Positions 38,798 through 48,278 of a DNA stretch of 62,547 nt are shown piece after piece (position 1 is the first letter of the stretch; each line of letters starts with the position of its first letter). Below the pieces are notes generated by a model, which saw nothing but the letters and a program-made list of their open reading frames with translations, did not search any database and was not told the DNA's origin. The position numbers were made by a program, and so were the translations under genes. This stretch comes from Armatimonadota bacterium (lineage in GTDB: Bacteria; Armatimonadota; Chthonomonadetes; Chthonomonadales; CAJBBX01), in NCBI GenBank assembly GCA_026392115.1, contig JAPLCQ010000078.1, forward strand, positions 1-62,547, written 5' to 3'.

Positions 38798-40510
38798 ACC
38801 CGCCAACGCCTGGGCCTCCCACAGCCGCCGGTAGGGGCCGGGCGCGGCAAGCAGGTCTGCGTGGCGGCCTCGCTGTGCGACGCGGCCATCGGCCAGCACC
38901 AGGATTTCGTCGGCGTCGGCCACGGCCGCGGGCCTGTGGGAGATCACCAGCAGCGCCCCGTCGGCGCAGTGCGCGCGCACGGAGCGGAGCATCTCGGCCT
39001 CGGTGATGGGGTCCAGGTCCGCCCCCGCCTCGTCGAGGATGGTCAGCTCGGCCCTGCGGGCCAGCGCCCGGGCGACTGCGATGCGCCTCCGCTGACCTCC
39101 GCTGAGGCTGGACCCGCGCTCGCCCACGAGGGTCTCGTAGCCCTGCGGCAGCGACCGCACGAAGCCGTCGGCCTGCGCGGCCCGGGCGGCGTCATGCACC
39201 TCGGCGGGTCCGGCGCCGGAACCCAGAGCGATGTTGGCTGCCACCGTGGCGTCGAAGAGGTGGGCGTCCTGCGAGACGAGGGCGATCCGCGCGCGCCATG
39301 CATCGCCGTCGACCGCCGACTGCGGCCGCCCATGCGCCGTGATGCGTCCGCCCTCGACCGGCAGCAGGCCGCAGAGCGCCCAGGCCAGCGTGGACTTGCC
39401 TGACCCGCTGGAGCCCACGAGCGCGATCATGGCGCCGGGCCGGAGCGTCAGGCTAACTCCGTCTAGCGCGGGCGGGGCATCGGGCGCGTAGCGGAGCGTG
39501 AGATCCTCCACCGCGATCGGCAGGAAGGGCTCCGGCGCGGCATCGCCTCCTTCGGGTACGACGGGCGACCGGCGGTCGGCAAGCTCCTCCACGCGGTCGG
39601 CCGCGGCGCGGCTCACCTCGGTCTGCTGCCACGCCGCCGGCAGGCCCAGGGCCGTCTCGAAGCCCGCCAGAGCTCCCAGGGCGCCAACGGCGACCATCAC
39701 ATGAGGTAGACGCCCGGCCGACGCCTCGACGGCGCAGAGCCAGAGAATCCCACCGGTCGCGCCCCAGGCCAGCGCCTGCGCCGCCCACGCGCCGGCGGCC
39801 TGCGCCAGCGACGTGCGCCACTGGGCCGCGGCCATGGCGTCCGTCGCCTGATCCACTCGGCCGAGCGCATCCCGGCGGCGGCCCATGGCGGTGAGCTCGG
39901 GGAGGCCCTGCACGCAGTCCAGGGCGGCTTCAGCAAGGCCGGCGCGGGCCGAGAGCGCGTCGCGGCTGGGGCGGCGCGTGAACCCGCGCGTAGCCGCCGG
40001 AATCAGCCATCCCGCGCAGAGCATGCCCCCGAGGCAGATCCAGCCGCCCGCGGGGGCGAGCGATCCGACCCAGAGCGGCACGGCGACCGCCATGACCGCC
40101 GCGGCGAGGGTTGGCGCGGCGGCCCGTGCCACGAAGCCCTGCAGCGCCTCCACGTCGGAGACCGCGCGGGCCAGCCAGTCGGCGCGCTTCTCGGTGACCC
40201 AGAGGCCGGGCACATGCGGCGCGGCCGCCCTCAGCAGTCCCACGCGCACATCGGCCAGCACCTGGAACGTGGCGTCGTGTACCACGAGCCGCTCGAGGTA
40301 CCGCAGCACGCCGCGCAGGATGCCGAAGAGGCGCACGCCCACCACCGGTATGGCGATGGCCTCCATGGTCGGCCGCTGCCCCGCGCGCGAGATGATGAAC
40401 GCCGAGCAGGCCAGCAGCGCCACCGACGATCCCACCGTGGCGGCCCCCAGCATCGCACCGAACGCCAGGGAGCGGCGGATCGGGACGAGCATGCGCAGGA
40501 GGCGGCTCAT
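38795..40510 (-). CDS. cydC: Thiol reductant ABC exporter subunit CydC
   Basis: A 571-residue half-transporter. Six transmembrane segments cover residues about 15-300; the nucleotide-binding domain has Walker A GSSGSGKST, signature LSGGQ and Walker B LTILDEAGADLD. The N-terminal features (CSAFIISRAGQRPTMEAI, VVGVRLFGILRGVLRYLERL) are characteristic of CydC. With CydD it exports glutathione or cysteine and supports haem insertion into cytochrome bd. It overlaps cydD by 4 bases (ATGA) as the last gene of the cyd operon. Confidence 0.93.
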   Translation of the reverse strand: MSRLLRMLVPIRRSLAFGAMLGAATVGSSVALLACSAFIISRAGQRPTMEAIAIPVVGVRLFGILRGVLRYLERLVVHDATFQVLADVRVGLLRAAAPHVPGLWVTEKRADWLARAVSDVEALQGFVARAAAPTLAAAVMAVAVPLWVGSLAPAGGWICLGGMLCAGWLIPAATRGFTRRPSRDALSARAGLAEAALDCVQGLPELTAMGRRRDALGRVDQATDAMAAAQWRTSLAQAAGAWAAQALAWGATGGILWLCAVEASAGRLPHVMVAVGALGALAGFETALGLPAAWQQTEVSRAAADRVEELADRRSPVVPEGGDAAPEPFLPIAVEDLTLRYAPDAPPALDGVSLTLRPGAMIALVGSSGSGKSTLAWALCGLLPVEGGRITAHGRPQSAVDGDAWRARIALVSQDAHLFDATVAANIALGSGAGPAEVHDAARAAQADGFVRSLPQGYETLVGERGSSLSGGQRRRIAVARALARRAELTILDEAGADLDPITEAEMLRSVRAHCADGALLVISHRPAAVADADEILVLADGRVAQRGRHADLLAAPGPYRRLWEAQALAG

Positions 40511-42216
40511 GCCTCGACCCCCTGGGCGGCGTGGACGAGGTCGGCGAAGGCGCCGGCCACCGACGCCAGGTCGTCGTACCGGCCCTGCTGGGCCACGACG
40601 CCCTCCTCCAGCACCACCACCAGGTCGGCCGCGCGGCAGGTCTGCAGGCGGTGCGCGATCACCAGCACGAGCCGCGATGCGGCCATGCGCTGCACGGCGG
40701 CCGAGACCGCCTCCTCGGTGAGGGGGTCGAGGTTGGAGGTGGGCTCATCCAGGATCACCAGCGGCGCAGGCTGCAGGAGCGTACGGGCAAGGGCGATGCG
40801 CTGCGCCTGTCCCGCGCTGAGGCGTCCGCCGCGGTCGCCCAGCATGGTGTCGAGCCCACGCGGCAGCTCGCGCACGAAGCTCTCCGCCGCCGCCGCTCGA
40901 AGGGCATCCCAAAGGCGCTCCTCGGACGCCTGGGGATCGGCGGCGCGGAGGTTCTGGGCCACGGTGGCGTGGAAGAGATAGGGTTGCTGCGAGAGCCAGG
41001 CCGCCTCGCCGGGCCTCGGACGCCAGACCGCGCCGCCGCGCGCGAGGGAGCCCGCCGCGGGCTCGATCCAGCCCAGCAGCAGGCGAGCCAGCGTGCTCTT
41101 TCCGGCGCCGGAGCGCCCCACGACCGCCACGAGCCCGCGCTCGGGCAGCTCTGCGGTGACGCCTCGCAGGGCGTGTGTCTCCGCGCCCGGATAGCGATAG
41201 CCGACGCAGTCCAGCGAGAGGCGCCCCGGCCCGGCATCGGCTTCGCCGACCGGGTGATCGCCCGGTTCGGGTCCATCCAGAAGGCCGTAGACGCGAGACG
41301 CCGCCGCGTTGGCCGAGACCACCGTGTGGAACCGCGCGCCCAATGCCCTGAGAGGCGCGTGGAACTCCGGTGCGAGCATGAGGACCGTCAGCGCCGGGGC
41401 GAACTCCATGCGGCCGTAGAGGAGCCGGATGCCCACCTGCACGGCCACCAGCGCCGTGCTCAGGGTGCCGATCATCTCCAGCGCGAAGGCGGAGAGGAAT
41501 GCGATGCGTACCACGTCCATGGTGGCGTCGCGGAAACGCTCGGTGGCGGCGCGTGTCTCATCCAGCCGCCTGCCGACCTGGCCGTAGGCGCGCAGCGTGG
41601 CCAACCCCTCCAGCGAGTCGAGCAGGTGCGCCCCCAGGACCGCCAGCGCGCCCCACTGCCGTTGCGAGCGCTCCTGGGCGAGCTTGCCGATGAGCGCCAT
41701 GAAGACCGGGGCCAGCGGACCGGTGACGAAGAGGATGGCTCCCGAGATCGGGTCGCGCCACGTGACGGCCAGGAGGATGATGAGCGGCGCGAGCAGGGCC
41801 ACTCCCGCCTGGGGAACGAACTGCGAGAAGGCGGGTTCCAGCGAGTCGACGCCCTCGGTGAGCGTGGTGGTGAGTTCCGCCGAGCGCTCCCGACCCACCG
41901 CGGCGGGCCCCATGGCCACGATGCGCCGGGCCAGACGCCCGCGCAGCAACTCGCGGAGGCGCAAGCCCGCGCCGGCGGACAGGGCGTCCGCGGCGAAGCC
42001 CGACGCGGCTCGGACGGCGGCGGCCAGGCCGAACGCCGTGAGCCAGGGGAGCGCCTGGCCGGCTGGTTGGCCGCGCAGGAGGACGGCGTCCACGAAGCCC
42101 GCCGCGCCGGCCCACTGCACACAGGCGGCGGCGGCTCCGAGGCCCCCGAGCAGAACGGCTGCCGCAAGCCGCCCCCGTTCCGGCAGGGCGTCATGCAGCA
42201 GCCGCTTGTCGATCAT
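40507..42216 (-). CDS. cydD: Thiol reductant ABC exporter subunit CydD
   Basis: A 569-residue half-transporter that pairs with CydC. Transmembrane segments occupy residues about 15-300. The nucleotide-binding domain has Walker A GRSGAGKST, signature LSAGQ and Walker B LVILDEPTSNLD, with AHRLQT as H-loop. It begins 18 bases after cydB and overlaps cydC by 4 bases. Length and order fit the standard cydABDC arrangement. Confidence 0.93.
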   Translation of the reverse strand: MIDKRLLHDALPERGRLAAAVLLGGLGAAAACVQWAGAAGFVDAVLLRGQPAGQALPWLTAFGLAAAVRAASGFAADALSAGAGLRLRELLRGRLARRIVAMGPAAVGRERSAELTTTLTEGVDSLEPAFSQFVPQAGVALLAPLIILLAVTWRDPISGAILFVTGPLAPVFMALIGKLAQERSQRQWGALAVLGAHLLDSLEGLATLRAYGQVGRRLDETRAATERFRDATMDVVRIAFLSAFALEMIGTLSTALVAVQVGIRLLYGRMEFAPALTVLMLAPEFHAPLRALGARFHTVVSANAAASRVYGLLDGPEPGDHPVGEADAGPGRLSLDCVGYRYPGAETHALRGVTAELPERGLVAVVGRSGAGKSTLARLLLGWIEPAAGSLARGGAVWRPRPGEAAWLSQQPYLFHATVAQNLRAADPQASEERLWDALRAAAAESFVRELPRGLDTMLGDRGGRLSAGQAQRIALARTLLQPAPLVILDEPTSNLDPLTEEAVSAAVQRMAASRLVLVIAHRLQTCRAADLVVVLEEGVVAQQGRYDDLASVAGAFADLVHAAQGVEA

Positions 42217-42234
42217 GCCGGGCCTTGCGCTTGG

Positions 42235-43251
42235 CTAGGCCGGCTTCTCGGACGCGGGTGTAACGACCCTCTGGCGGAAGACCCAGTAGGTCCAGATCTG
42301 GTACGCCAGCACCACGGGCACGAACATGAGCGCCACCACCGACATGATCGTGAGCGTGTAGTGCGATGACGAAGCGTTGGTGATGGTGAGGTTCCAGTCG
42401 GGGTTGGAGCTGGAGATCATCACCCTAGGGAAGAGGCCGGCGAAGATCGACACCACGGAGCAGGCGATGGTGACGCCCGTCATGGCGAAGGCGACGCCGT
42501 CGCGCTTTTGCCCGCTCAGCAGGCCCGCCGCCAGCAAGGTTATGCCGCCCACCGCCGCCACGATCATCGAGATGGAGGCGTTTCGTGCGAATAGGTCGGT
42601 GGCCTTGAAGCTCATGGCGAAGGTCCCTGCCAGCAGGAGCATGGCGACCGGTCCCAGCTTCTTGGTGAGGTCCCGCGCACGGCCGGCGATCTCGTGGTCG
42701 CCCTTGAGGATCAGGAAGCGCGCGCCGTGGAGCGTGAAGAGCGCCAGGCCGGCCAGGCCGCAGACGAGCGCGTAGGGGTTCAGCAGGTTGAAGAAGCCGC
42801 CTGTGTAGTTCATGCTTCCATCGATGGGCACGCCCTTCACGATGTTGCCGAACGCGACGCCCCAGAGCAGCGCGGGCACGAAGCTCCCGATGAAGATGCA
42901 GACGTCCCACAGGTTCCGCCATGCCGGCCGCGGGTCCTTGCTCCGGAACTCGAAGCCGACGCCGCGAAGGATCAGGCCCACCAGCATCAGCGCGAGGGCC
43001 AGGTAGAAGCCGCTGAAGAGCGTGGCGTACCAGCCCGGAAACGCGGCGAACATGGCCCCGCCGGCGGTGACCATCCAAGTCTCATTGGCATCCCAGAAGG
43101 GCCCAATGGTGTTGATGATGCCCCGGCGCTCTACATCGTTCTTGCCCAGCACGGGCAAGAGGATGCCGACGCCGTAGTCGAACCCCTCCAGGAAGAAGAA
43201 GCCGATGAAGAGCACCGCGATCAGCACGAACCAGAGCGTGTTGAGGTCCAT
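42235..43251 (-). CDS. cydB: Cytochrome bd ubiquinol oxidase subunit II
   Basis: A 338-residue membrane protein. MDLNTLWFVLIAVLFIGFFFLEGFDYGVG, the GPFWDANETWM motif and eight or so later hydrophobic segments are hallmarks of CydB. It stabilises the haem-containing CydA in the quinol oxidase. It starts 18 bases after cydA and precedes cydD by 18 bases. Confidence 0.95.
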   Translation of the reverse strand: MDLNTLWFVLIAVLFIGFFFLEGFDYGVGILLPVLGKNDVERRGIINTIGPFWDANETWMVTAGGAMFAAFPGWYATLFSGFYLALALMLVGLILRGVGFEFRSKDPRPAWRNLWDVCIFIGSFVPALLWGVAFGNIVKGVPIDGSMNYTGGFFNLLNPYALVCGLAGLALFTLHGARFLILKGDHEIAGRARDLTKKLGPVAMLLLAGTFAMSFKATDLFARNASISMIVAAVGGITLLAAGLLSGQKRDGVAFAMTGVTIACSVVSIFAGLFPRVMISSSNPDWNLTITNASSSHYTLTIMSVVALMFVPVVLAYQIWTYWVFRQRVVTPASEKPA

Positions 43252-43269
43252 GGTTCTCTCCTATCCTTC

Positions 43270-44634
43270 CTAGTAGATGCTCATCGGCTGGGTCGGCGCG
43301 TCGGGCGCCGGACCGGCCTTGGCGTACTTGCGAAGCAGGTAGATGTCGGCGCCCATCAGCACCCCGTAGATGACCACGAAGAGCACGAGGGTGATGGCCA
43401 GCATACCCGGGGTGACGTTGGGGGAGACCGCGTCGCTGGTCTTCATGAGACCGTTCACTATCCACGGTTGCCTGCCGATCTCCGTCATGATCCATCCGGC
43501 GGAGTTTGCGATGTAGGGCAGAGCGATGGCCGGGGCCAGGACCCGCAGCAGCAGGGGCGTGCAGTGGAGGCGGCCCGTCTGCACCAGCAGGGCGCTGAGC
43601 AGGGCGAGCAGCAGCATGAGTCCGCCCGCGCCGACCATGATGCGGAAGGACCAGTAGGTCAATGCCACGGGAGGCACGTAGTTGCCGGGACCGTACTTGG
43701 CCTCGGCTTCGGTCTGGAGCTGGTTGACGCCCTTTACCTCGCCGTCCAGCCGGTTGTACGCCAGCAGGCTCAGGGCGCGCGGAATGCGGATAGAGACGAT
43801 GTCGCGGCGCTTCGCCTCGTCGGCGATGGTGAAGAGCGAGAATGACGCCGGGTTCTCGGTGTTCCACAGGGCCTCGGCGGCGGCGATCTTCATGGGCTGG
43901 CTGCGGATCATGTGCTGGGCCTGGATGTGGCCCACGCCGCCCACGCCGAGGCTGCCCACAACGGCGTAGATGGCCGCCATGGAGGCCGACTTGCGGAAGA
44001 AGTCGGCGTGCGTACCCCGCAGCAGGTGCCAGGCGCAGATACCGAGCACGAAGAAGCCGGCGGTGGCGACGCCCGCCATCATGACGTGCGGGAACTGGAC
44101 CCAGACGTTCGGGTTGGCCAGCAGCGCCCCGAAGTCCACCATCTCGGCGCGACCGTTGCGGAGCGTGTAGCCCATGGGCTGCTGCATGAACGAGTTGGCG
44201 ATGAGAATCCAGAGCGCCGACAGGTTCGTGCCGATGGCGGCCAGCCAGATCGACGCCAGGTGGGCCTTCTTCGGCAACGTGTCCCAGCCGAAGATCCAGA
44301 CGCCCAGGAACGTGGCCTCCAGGAAGAACGCCAGCAGGGCCTCGATGGCCAGGGGCGCGCCGAAGATATCGCCCACGAACCGCGAGTACTGGGACCAGTT
44401 CATGCCGAACTGGAACTCCATCACGATCCCCGTGACGACGCCCATGGCGAAGTTGATGAGGAAGAGCTTGCCCCAGAACTTCGTCATGCGCTTGTACTGG
44501 TCGTCGCCGGTCCGGACATACATGGTCTGCATGATCGCGACCAGGACCGACAGGCCCAGCGTGAGCGGCACGAAGAAGTAGTGGTACACCGACGTGGCGG
44601 CGAACTGCCACCTTGCGAGTGCTACGGCGTCCAT
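43270..44634 (-). CDS. cydA: Cytochrome bd ubiquinol oxidase subunit I
   Basis: A 454-residue membrane protein that carries the haems of the bd oxidase and reduces O2 to water. The first haem-ligand His is H18 (TSVYHYFFVPLTLG); a second His sits in FPHVMMAG and a Met in AGWIMTEIGRQPW. The quinol-binding (Q) loop around KGVNQLQTEAEAKYG is of the short type. I use ATG 44634 because MDAVALARWQFA matches the family start. The gene overlaps the end of the preceding rrf2 gene by 13 bases, so expression is coupled to the regulator. Confidence 0.95.
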   Translation of the reverse strand: MDAVALARWQFAATSVYHYFFVPLTLGLSVLVAIMQTMYVRTGDDQYKRMTKFWGKLFLINFAMGVVTGIVMEFQFGMNWSQYSRFVGDIFGAPLAIEALLAFFLEATFLGVWIFGWDTLPKKAHLASIWLAAIGTNLSALWILIANSFMQQPMGYTLRNGRAEMVDFGALLANPNVWVQFPHVMMAGVATAGFFVLGICAWHLLRGTHADFFRKSASMAAIYAVVGSLGVGGVGHIQAQHMIRSQPMKIAAAEALWNTENPASFSLFTIADEAKRRDIVSIRIPRALSLLAYNRLDGEVKGVNQLQTEAEAKYGPGNYVPPVALTYWSFRIMVGAGGLMLLLALLSALLVQTGRLHCTPLLLRVLAPAIALPYIANSAGWIMTEIGRQPWIVNGLMKTSDAVSPNVTPGMLAITLVLFVVIYGVLMGADIYLLRKYAKAGPAPDAPTQPMSIY

Positions 44635-45104
44635 GTGGTTGATGTCCCCATTTGGATGAGTTCGGCCGGCGGTTCCTTGCCGGAGCAAGTGAGCGGGCCG
44701 GTGGCGCTGGCGGCCAGCGCGTCGAAACGTATGGAGAGAAGACGGCTGCGCAATTCGTCCCGCACTTCGAGCCAGACCGGATGCACCGAGCAGAAGGTGT
44801 CTCTAGGACACTCCCCCGGTCGGCGGGTACACCGGTTCAGCTCCAGCGGCCCGTCCATTGCCTCAACGACTTCCAGCAGGCTGATGTCGGAGGCCGGCCT
44901 GGCCAGCATGATGCCTCCCCCGCTCCCGCGCCTCGTGTCGGCGATGCCGCAGGCGGCCAGCCGAGCCAGGATACGCGTCACGACCCCATGGGGAACGCCG
45001 TGGCGGTCGGCCACGTCCTCCCCTCGGACCCTCTCCTCGGTCGCCGTGATCGCCATGTCCAGCACGATGCGTACGGCGTAGTCTGCCATTCGGGTGATCT
45101 TCAC
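44622..45104 (-). CDS. Rrf2-family regulator with Fe-S-type Cys cluster
   Basis: A 160-residue winged-helix regulator starting at GTG 45104, with AAGGA upstream at 6 bases; an ATG at 45110 would have the SD directly against it. MKITRMADYAVRIVL and the wing around TRRGSGGGI are Rrf2-typical. Three cysteines in CX6CX5C (C92, C99 and C105 from the GTG) are placed as in NsrR/IscR-like proteins that bind an Fe-S cluster and sense NO, iron or redox state. It is the first gene of the cyd operon and overlaps cydA. Autoregulation and control of cyd is the obvious inference. Confidence 0.85.
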   Translation of the reverse strand: MKITRMADYAVRIVLDMAITATEERVRGEDVADRHGVPHGVVTRILARLAACGIADTRRGSGGGIMLARPASDISLLEVVEAMDGPLELNRCTRRPGECPRDTFCSVHPVWLEVRDELRSRLLSIRFDALAASATGPLTCSGKEPPAELIQMGTSTTWTP

Positions 45105-45121
45105 GCCCATTCCTTACAAAG

Positions 45122-45139
45122 ATGGTACCCTATGGTAGC
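45122..45139 (-). promoter_or_regulatory. Candidate rrf2-cyd promoter and operator region
   Basis: On the minus strand, TACCAT (45122-45127) is a plausible -10, followed by a short leader to the GTG start. It overlaps an imperfect repeat, GGTACC-CTAT-GGTAGC (45124-45139). The same 9-mer GTACCCTAT occurs at the metY -10 region (9463-9471). Confidence 0.35.
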
Positions 45140-45183
45140 TTTGACCCGGCCACCCCTCGGCCCGGTTGTCCGCAACAGGCGCC

Positions 45184-46119
45184 TCAATCCGCCTCCGTCC
45201 ACCCCATTGTCTCCATCGTCAGCTTGGCGGCCCGCTTGGCGCCGGGCCTCCCGATGGCCGCCAGCCGCTCCACGGCGTCGCGGGCTTCGGGCACGCCGCA
45301 CCGCGCCAGGGCCAGCACCACCGTCTCCTGCAGCTCGCCCCGGAACCGGTCAACGCATTCGGCGATGGCCAGCGCCGCCTCTACGCGCCTCGTCCGCGCC
45401 AGCGTCATGGCGGCGAAGGCGGCCATGGGCAACTCCTCGGCGCTCAGGTAGGGGATCAGCGCCTCATGGGCCCGCTCATCCTCCAGTTGGATCAGGGCCT
45501 GCATGCACTCGGTGATCACCTCCGGGACCTCGCCGGCGGGGTTGCGCAGCTTGATGGCCAGCAGCGTGGCGCCTGCCGCATCGGCCAGGCGCGCCAGCGC
45601 ACGGGCGGCGCCCACGCGGGCGGCGGCGGTCTCCATCGGGAGCGCCGTCAGGTCGAAGAGTAGCAATCCGATATCGCGCAGGGCGTCGGGGTGCCGGATC
45701 TCGGCGAGGACCTGGGCGCAGGCGGCCCGGAGCGGCGGGGCCGTATCCACGGGCATGCCGCCGATGTACTCGACCTGGACGCACGCAACCCCGGCCCGCA
45801 TGGCGTCAGCCGCGAAGGCGTAGGCGTGGCGACCCAGCGCGATGGCCAGATGGGTTCGGACCGTGCAGCCCGGGTCGCGCTTGGCGCCCGCGGCCATGGC
45901 GTACTCGAAGGCGTCCAGCAGGTCGTGGCAAAGCTCCCAGGGCGCCTGGTCCTCCAGCGCGGCGGCGGCCAGGCCGGCCACGTAGCTCGAGCGGTCTCGC
46001 AGGACCGCCGGCAGGCGCTTCAGGTCGTCGCTCGAGCCCGACGCGCCGAGACGCTGAACCGCCCGGATGCGGTCCTCGGTCTTGGGTGAACTGAGCAGTC
46101 GGGATACCTCATCGTCCAC
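45184..46119 (-). CDS. HEAT-repeat-like protein
   Basis: A 311-residue all-helical protein built from HEAT-like repeats (RAVQRLGASGSSDDLKRLPAVL, AAARALARLADAAGATLLAI, LALARCGVPEARDAVERL). The GTG at 46119 is preceded by AAGGCAAGG. No enzyme motif or signal peptide is visible; it is probably a scaffold for protein-protein contact. It lies between the rrf2-cyd operon and the divergent amidohydrolase. Confidence 0.7.
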   Translation of the reverse strand: MDDEVSRLLSSPKTEDRIRAVQRLGASGSSDDLKRLPAVLRDRSSYVAGLAAAALEDQAPWELCHDLLDAFEYAMAAGAKRDPGCTVRTHLAIALGRHAYAFAADAMRAGVACVQVEYIGGMPVDTAPPLRAACAQVLAEIRHPDALRDIGLLLFDLTALPMETAAARVGAARALARLADAAGATLLAIKLRNPAGEVPEVITECMQALIQLEDERAHEALIPYLSAEELPMAAFAAMTLARTRRVEAALAIAECVDRFRGELQETVVLALARCGVPEARDAVERLAAIGRPGAKRAAKLTMETMGWTEAD

Positions 46120-46234
46120 GGCGCACCTTGCCTTGGCGCTGTGCGTCCCGGGTCGCGGCCACGGGCGCACCCCGCCGTAGGTAGACTACCCGTTGAGCGC
46201 GCCCATCCGGGCGGCGCCGAGCGGGAGGGCGCAC

Positions 46235-47191
46235 TTGCCGGTACTCATCGACGGCCACAACCACGTCGGCGTGGAGCTGCAGGCCTACCTGCGCGGCCAC
46301 TATCCCTACGCGCAGTCGCTTGCCGGTATGGTCGCCGCGGGTCGGGCGCTGGGCGTGACGCACTGGGTGGTCTTCCCCATGGTCACCCACTTCGGCATGA
46401 ACCTGGCCGCGCTCCGGCGGGGCGCCGTGGAGCCCGACCCGCGGCTGGAGTCCGCGCCCTACGCCTTCGAGAACAGCCGCCTGCTGGAGGAGCTCCACCT
46501 GCTCTGCCCGCACCTGCTGGGCCGTGTGTTCGCCTTCGCCATGGTGGATCCCCTCCGCGCCACGCTGGAACAGGCCGATGAACTGCGCCGCCTGCGCGAG
46601 CGGCGCCCGATCTACGGCCTGAAGATGCAGGCCTCCATGCTTCAGGCGCCGGCCCTATCCCTTCTGGCTGCGGGGCGCGTGCTGCTGGACCTGGCCGAGG
46701 AGTGGGACGTGCCCTTCGTGGCGCACACCGCCGTCTACCCCGGCGATCCCTGGTCGCAGCCCGAGGACCTGCTACGCGTGGCGGAGGCCGTTCCCCGCGT
46801 GCGCTTCTGCCTGGGTCACGCCTGCCGCTTTGACAAGCCGTCGTTGGACCGCATCGCCCAGAGTCCCAACGTCTGGTTCGACTGCTCGGCCCATGTGATC
46901 CAGTGCCGGCTTGCGGCCCAGGGCTCGCCCCACGCGGCGCCGCCGGCCCGACGGTTCGAGGCCGACTACACGAGGCCCGAGCAGGTTCTGCGCAGCCTGG
47001 CGGAGGCCTACCCCGGCAAGCTCGTCTGGGGCTCGGACTCGCCCTATTACACGTATGTCGATGCCGACCTCGCGCTCTGGTCGGACTACGCCGCCGAGGT
47101 CGCCTGCCTCCATGCGCTGGCCGAGCCGCTTCGGACGGCGGTGGGCCGGCGCAACGCGTTGGACTGCTTCCGCCTGCCCGTGGAGGAGTGA
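46235..47191 (+). CDS. Amidohydrolase-family (TIM-barrel) metalloenzyme
   Basis: A 318-residue protein of the amidohydrolase-2 type. I use the TTG at 46235, preceded at 5 bases by GGGAGGG (46223-46229); the TTG at 46193 lacks an SD. Metal-binding motifs appear as DGHNHV (H8 and H10), AHTAVYPGDP, LGHACRF and the Asp of WGSDSPYY. It could be a decarboxylase or hydrolase acting on a small carboxylated substrate. The start of a four-gene plus-strand run suggests a pathway with the NagB-like, URO-D-like and aminotransferase genes. Confidence 0.75.
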   Translation: MPVLIDGHNHVGVELQAYLRGHYPYAQSLAGMVAAGRALGVTHWVVFPMVTHFGMNLAALRRGAVEPDPRLESAPYAFENSRLLEELHLLCPHLLGRVFAFAMVDPLRATLEQADELRRLRERRPIYGLKMQASMLQAPALSLLAAGRVLLDLAEEWDVPFVAHTAVYPGDPWSQPEDLLRVAEAVPRVRFCLGHACRFDKPSLDRIAQSPNVWFDCSAHVIQCRLAAQGSPHAAPPARRFEADYTRPEQVLRSLAEAYPGKLVWGSDSPYYTYVDADLALWSDYAAEVACLHALAEPLRTAVGRRNALDCFRLPVEE

Positions 47192-47240
47192 GCGCACGGA
47201 CGGCGAAGTCTACAGGGCGCCCCCGCGCCAGGAGGACGAG

Positions 47241-48188
47241 ATGGCCACCTATACCACGCCCGATTTCGCCTACAGCCCGTCGCCGCACGTCCCGTTCCGC
47301 GACGCCGAGGTGCTGGCCCGCATGCGCGACATCGGCCCGGAGCAGTTCCGCAGCCACCCGAACCCGAACCTCACCGTCCGCGTGGTGAAGGAGTTCGACG
47401 TCTGGTTCACCTTCATGATGGACATCTACTTCCGCATCAAGGAGGCGTCCGAGGCCGGGCGCCGGATCGTCATGATCCTCCCCCAGCCCTGGCCGCTCTA
47501 CGCCAAGGTGGCCGAGATGATCAATCGGAGCCGCATCGACTGCAGGAGGCTCCACACCTTCAACATGGACGAGTATGCTGACGAGCACGGCAACGTCGCG
47601 CCTGAGACCTGGCCGTGGGGCTTCACCTACGCGTTGAAGAAGTACTTCTATTCCCAGATCGACCCGGCGCTTCGGCCGCCGGAGAGCCAGATGGTCGGTC
47701 TCACCAACGAGAACCTGGCCGATTACGGCAAGCGCATCACCGACCTGGGCGGCGCCGACATCGTCTACATGGGTCCCGGATGGACGGGCCACGTCGCCTT
47801 CGTGGAGCCCGACGCCCCGGAGACGCCGCAGGATCTGGACGAGTTCCTGCGGATGGGTCCGCGCGTCGTGACGCTGAGCCCCTTCACGCTGGCCCAGAAC
47901 TCGCTCCACGGATCGTTCGGCGCGGCAGGCGACCTGTCCGCCGTGCCGCCCCGGGCGGCCACCATCGGCCCGGCGCAGGTGCTGGAGGCCAAGCACCGAA
48001 TGGGCACCTACTGCATCGGCGTCCACGGCACCACCACGTCGTGGCAGAAGCTCATCGCCCGGCTGGCGCTCTTCGGTCCGGTGACGCCGCGCGTGCCGGA
48101 TTCGATCATCCAGTTGAAGCCGTCGGAGGCCCTTGTGGCGGAGTCTATCGCCTCGCCGATCACCGTGGATTGGGACAAGGGGTACTGA
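47241..48188 (+). CDS. NagB-like glucosamine-6-phosphate deaminase/isomerase family protein
   Basis: A 315-residue protein with the NagB-family features: FNMDEYADEHG corresponding to TFNMDEYVGL of NagB, and MGPGWTGHVAFVEPDAPE corresponding to GIGPDGHIAFNEP, with the catalytic His region. AGGAGG at 47230-47235 gives the start at ATG 47241. NagB converts glucosamine-6-phosphate to fructose-6-phosphate and ammonia; the divergence here suggests a different or broader substrate. It follows the amidohydrolase by 49 bases. Confidence 0.85.
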   Translation: MATYTTPDFAYSPSPHVPFRDAEVLARMRDIGPEQFRSHPNPNLTVRVVKEFDVWFTFMMDIYFRIKEASEAGRRIVMILPQPWPLYAKVAEMINRSRIDCRRLHTFNMDEYADEHGNVAPETWPWGFTYALKKYFYSQIDPALRPPESQMVGLTNENLADYGKRITDLGGADIVYMGPGWTGHVAFVEPDAPETPQDLDEFLRMGPRVVTLSPFTLAQNSLHGSFGAAGDLSAVPPRAATIGPAQVLEAKHRMGTYCIGVHGTTTSWQKLIARLALFGPVTPRVPDSIIQLKPSEALVAESIASPITVDWDKGY

Positions 48189-48278
48189 CGCCACGATTAC
48201 AGCGTCCGCGCCCTTGGCCCGGGCCGCCCGTCTGGTGCATCATAGGGGCCACACATCGCCGATTGGGGGATCGCCGCC

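Noticed and set aside
45105-45110. ATG 45110 as the start of the rrf2 gene
   Set aside because: The SD AAGGA touches this ATG with no spacer. GTG 45104 has a 6-base spacer and gives the typical family N-terminus.
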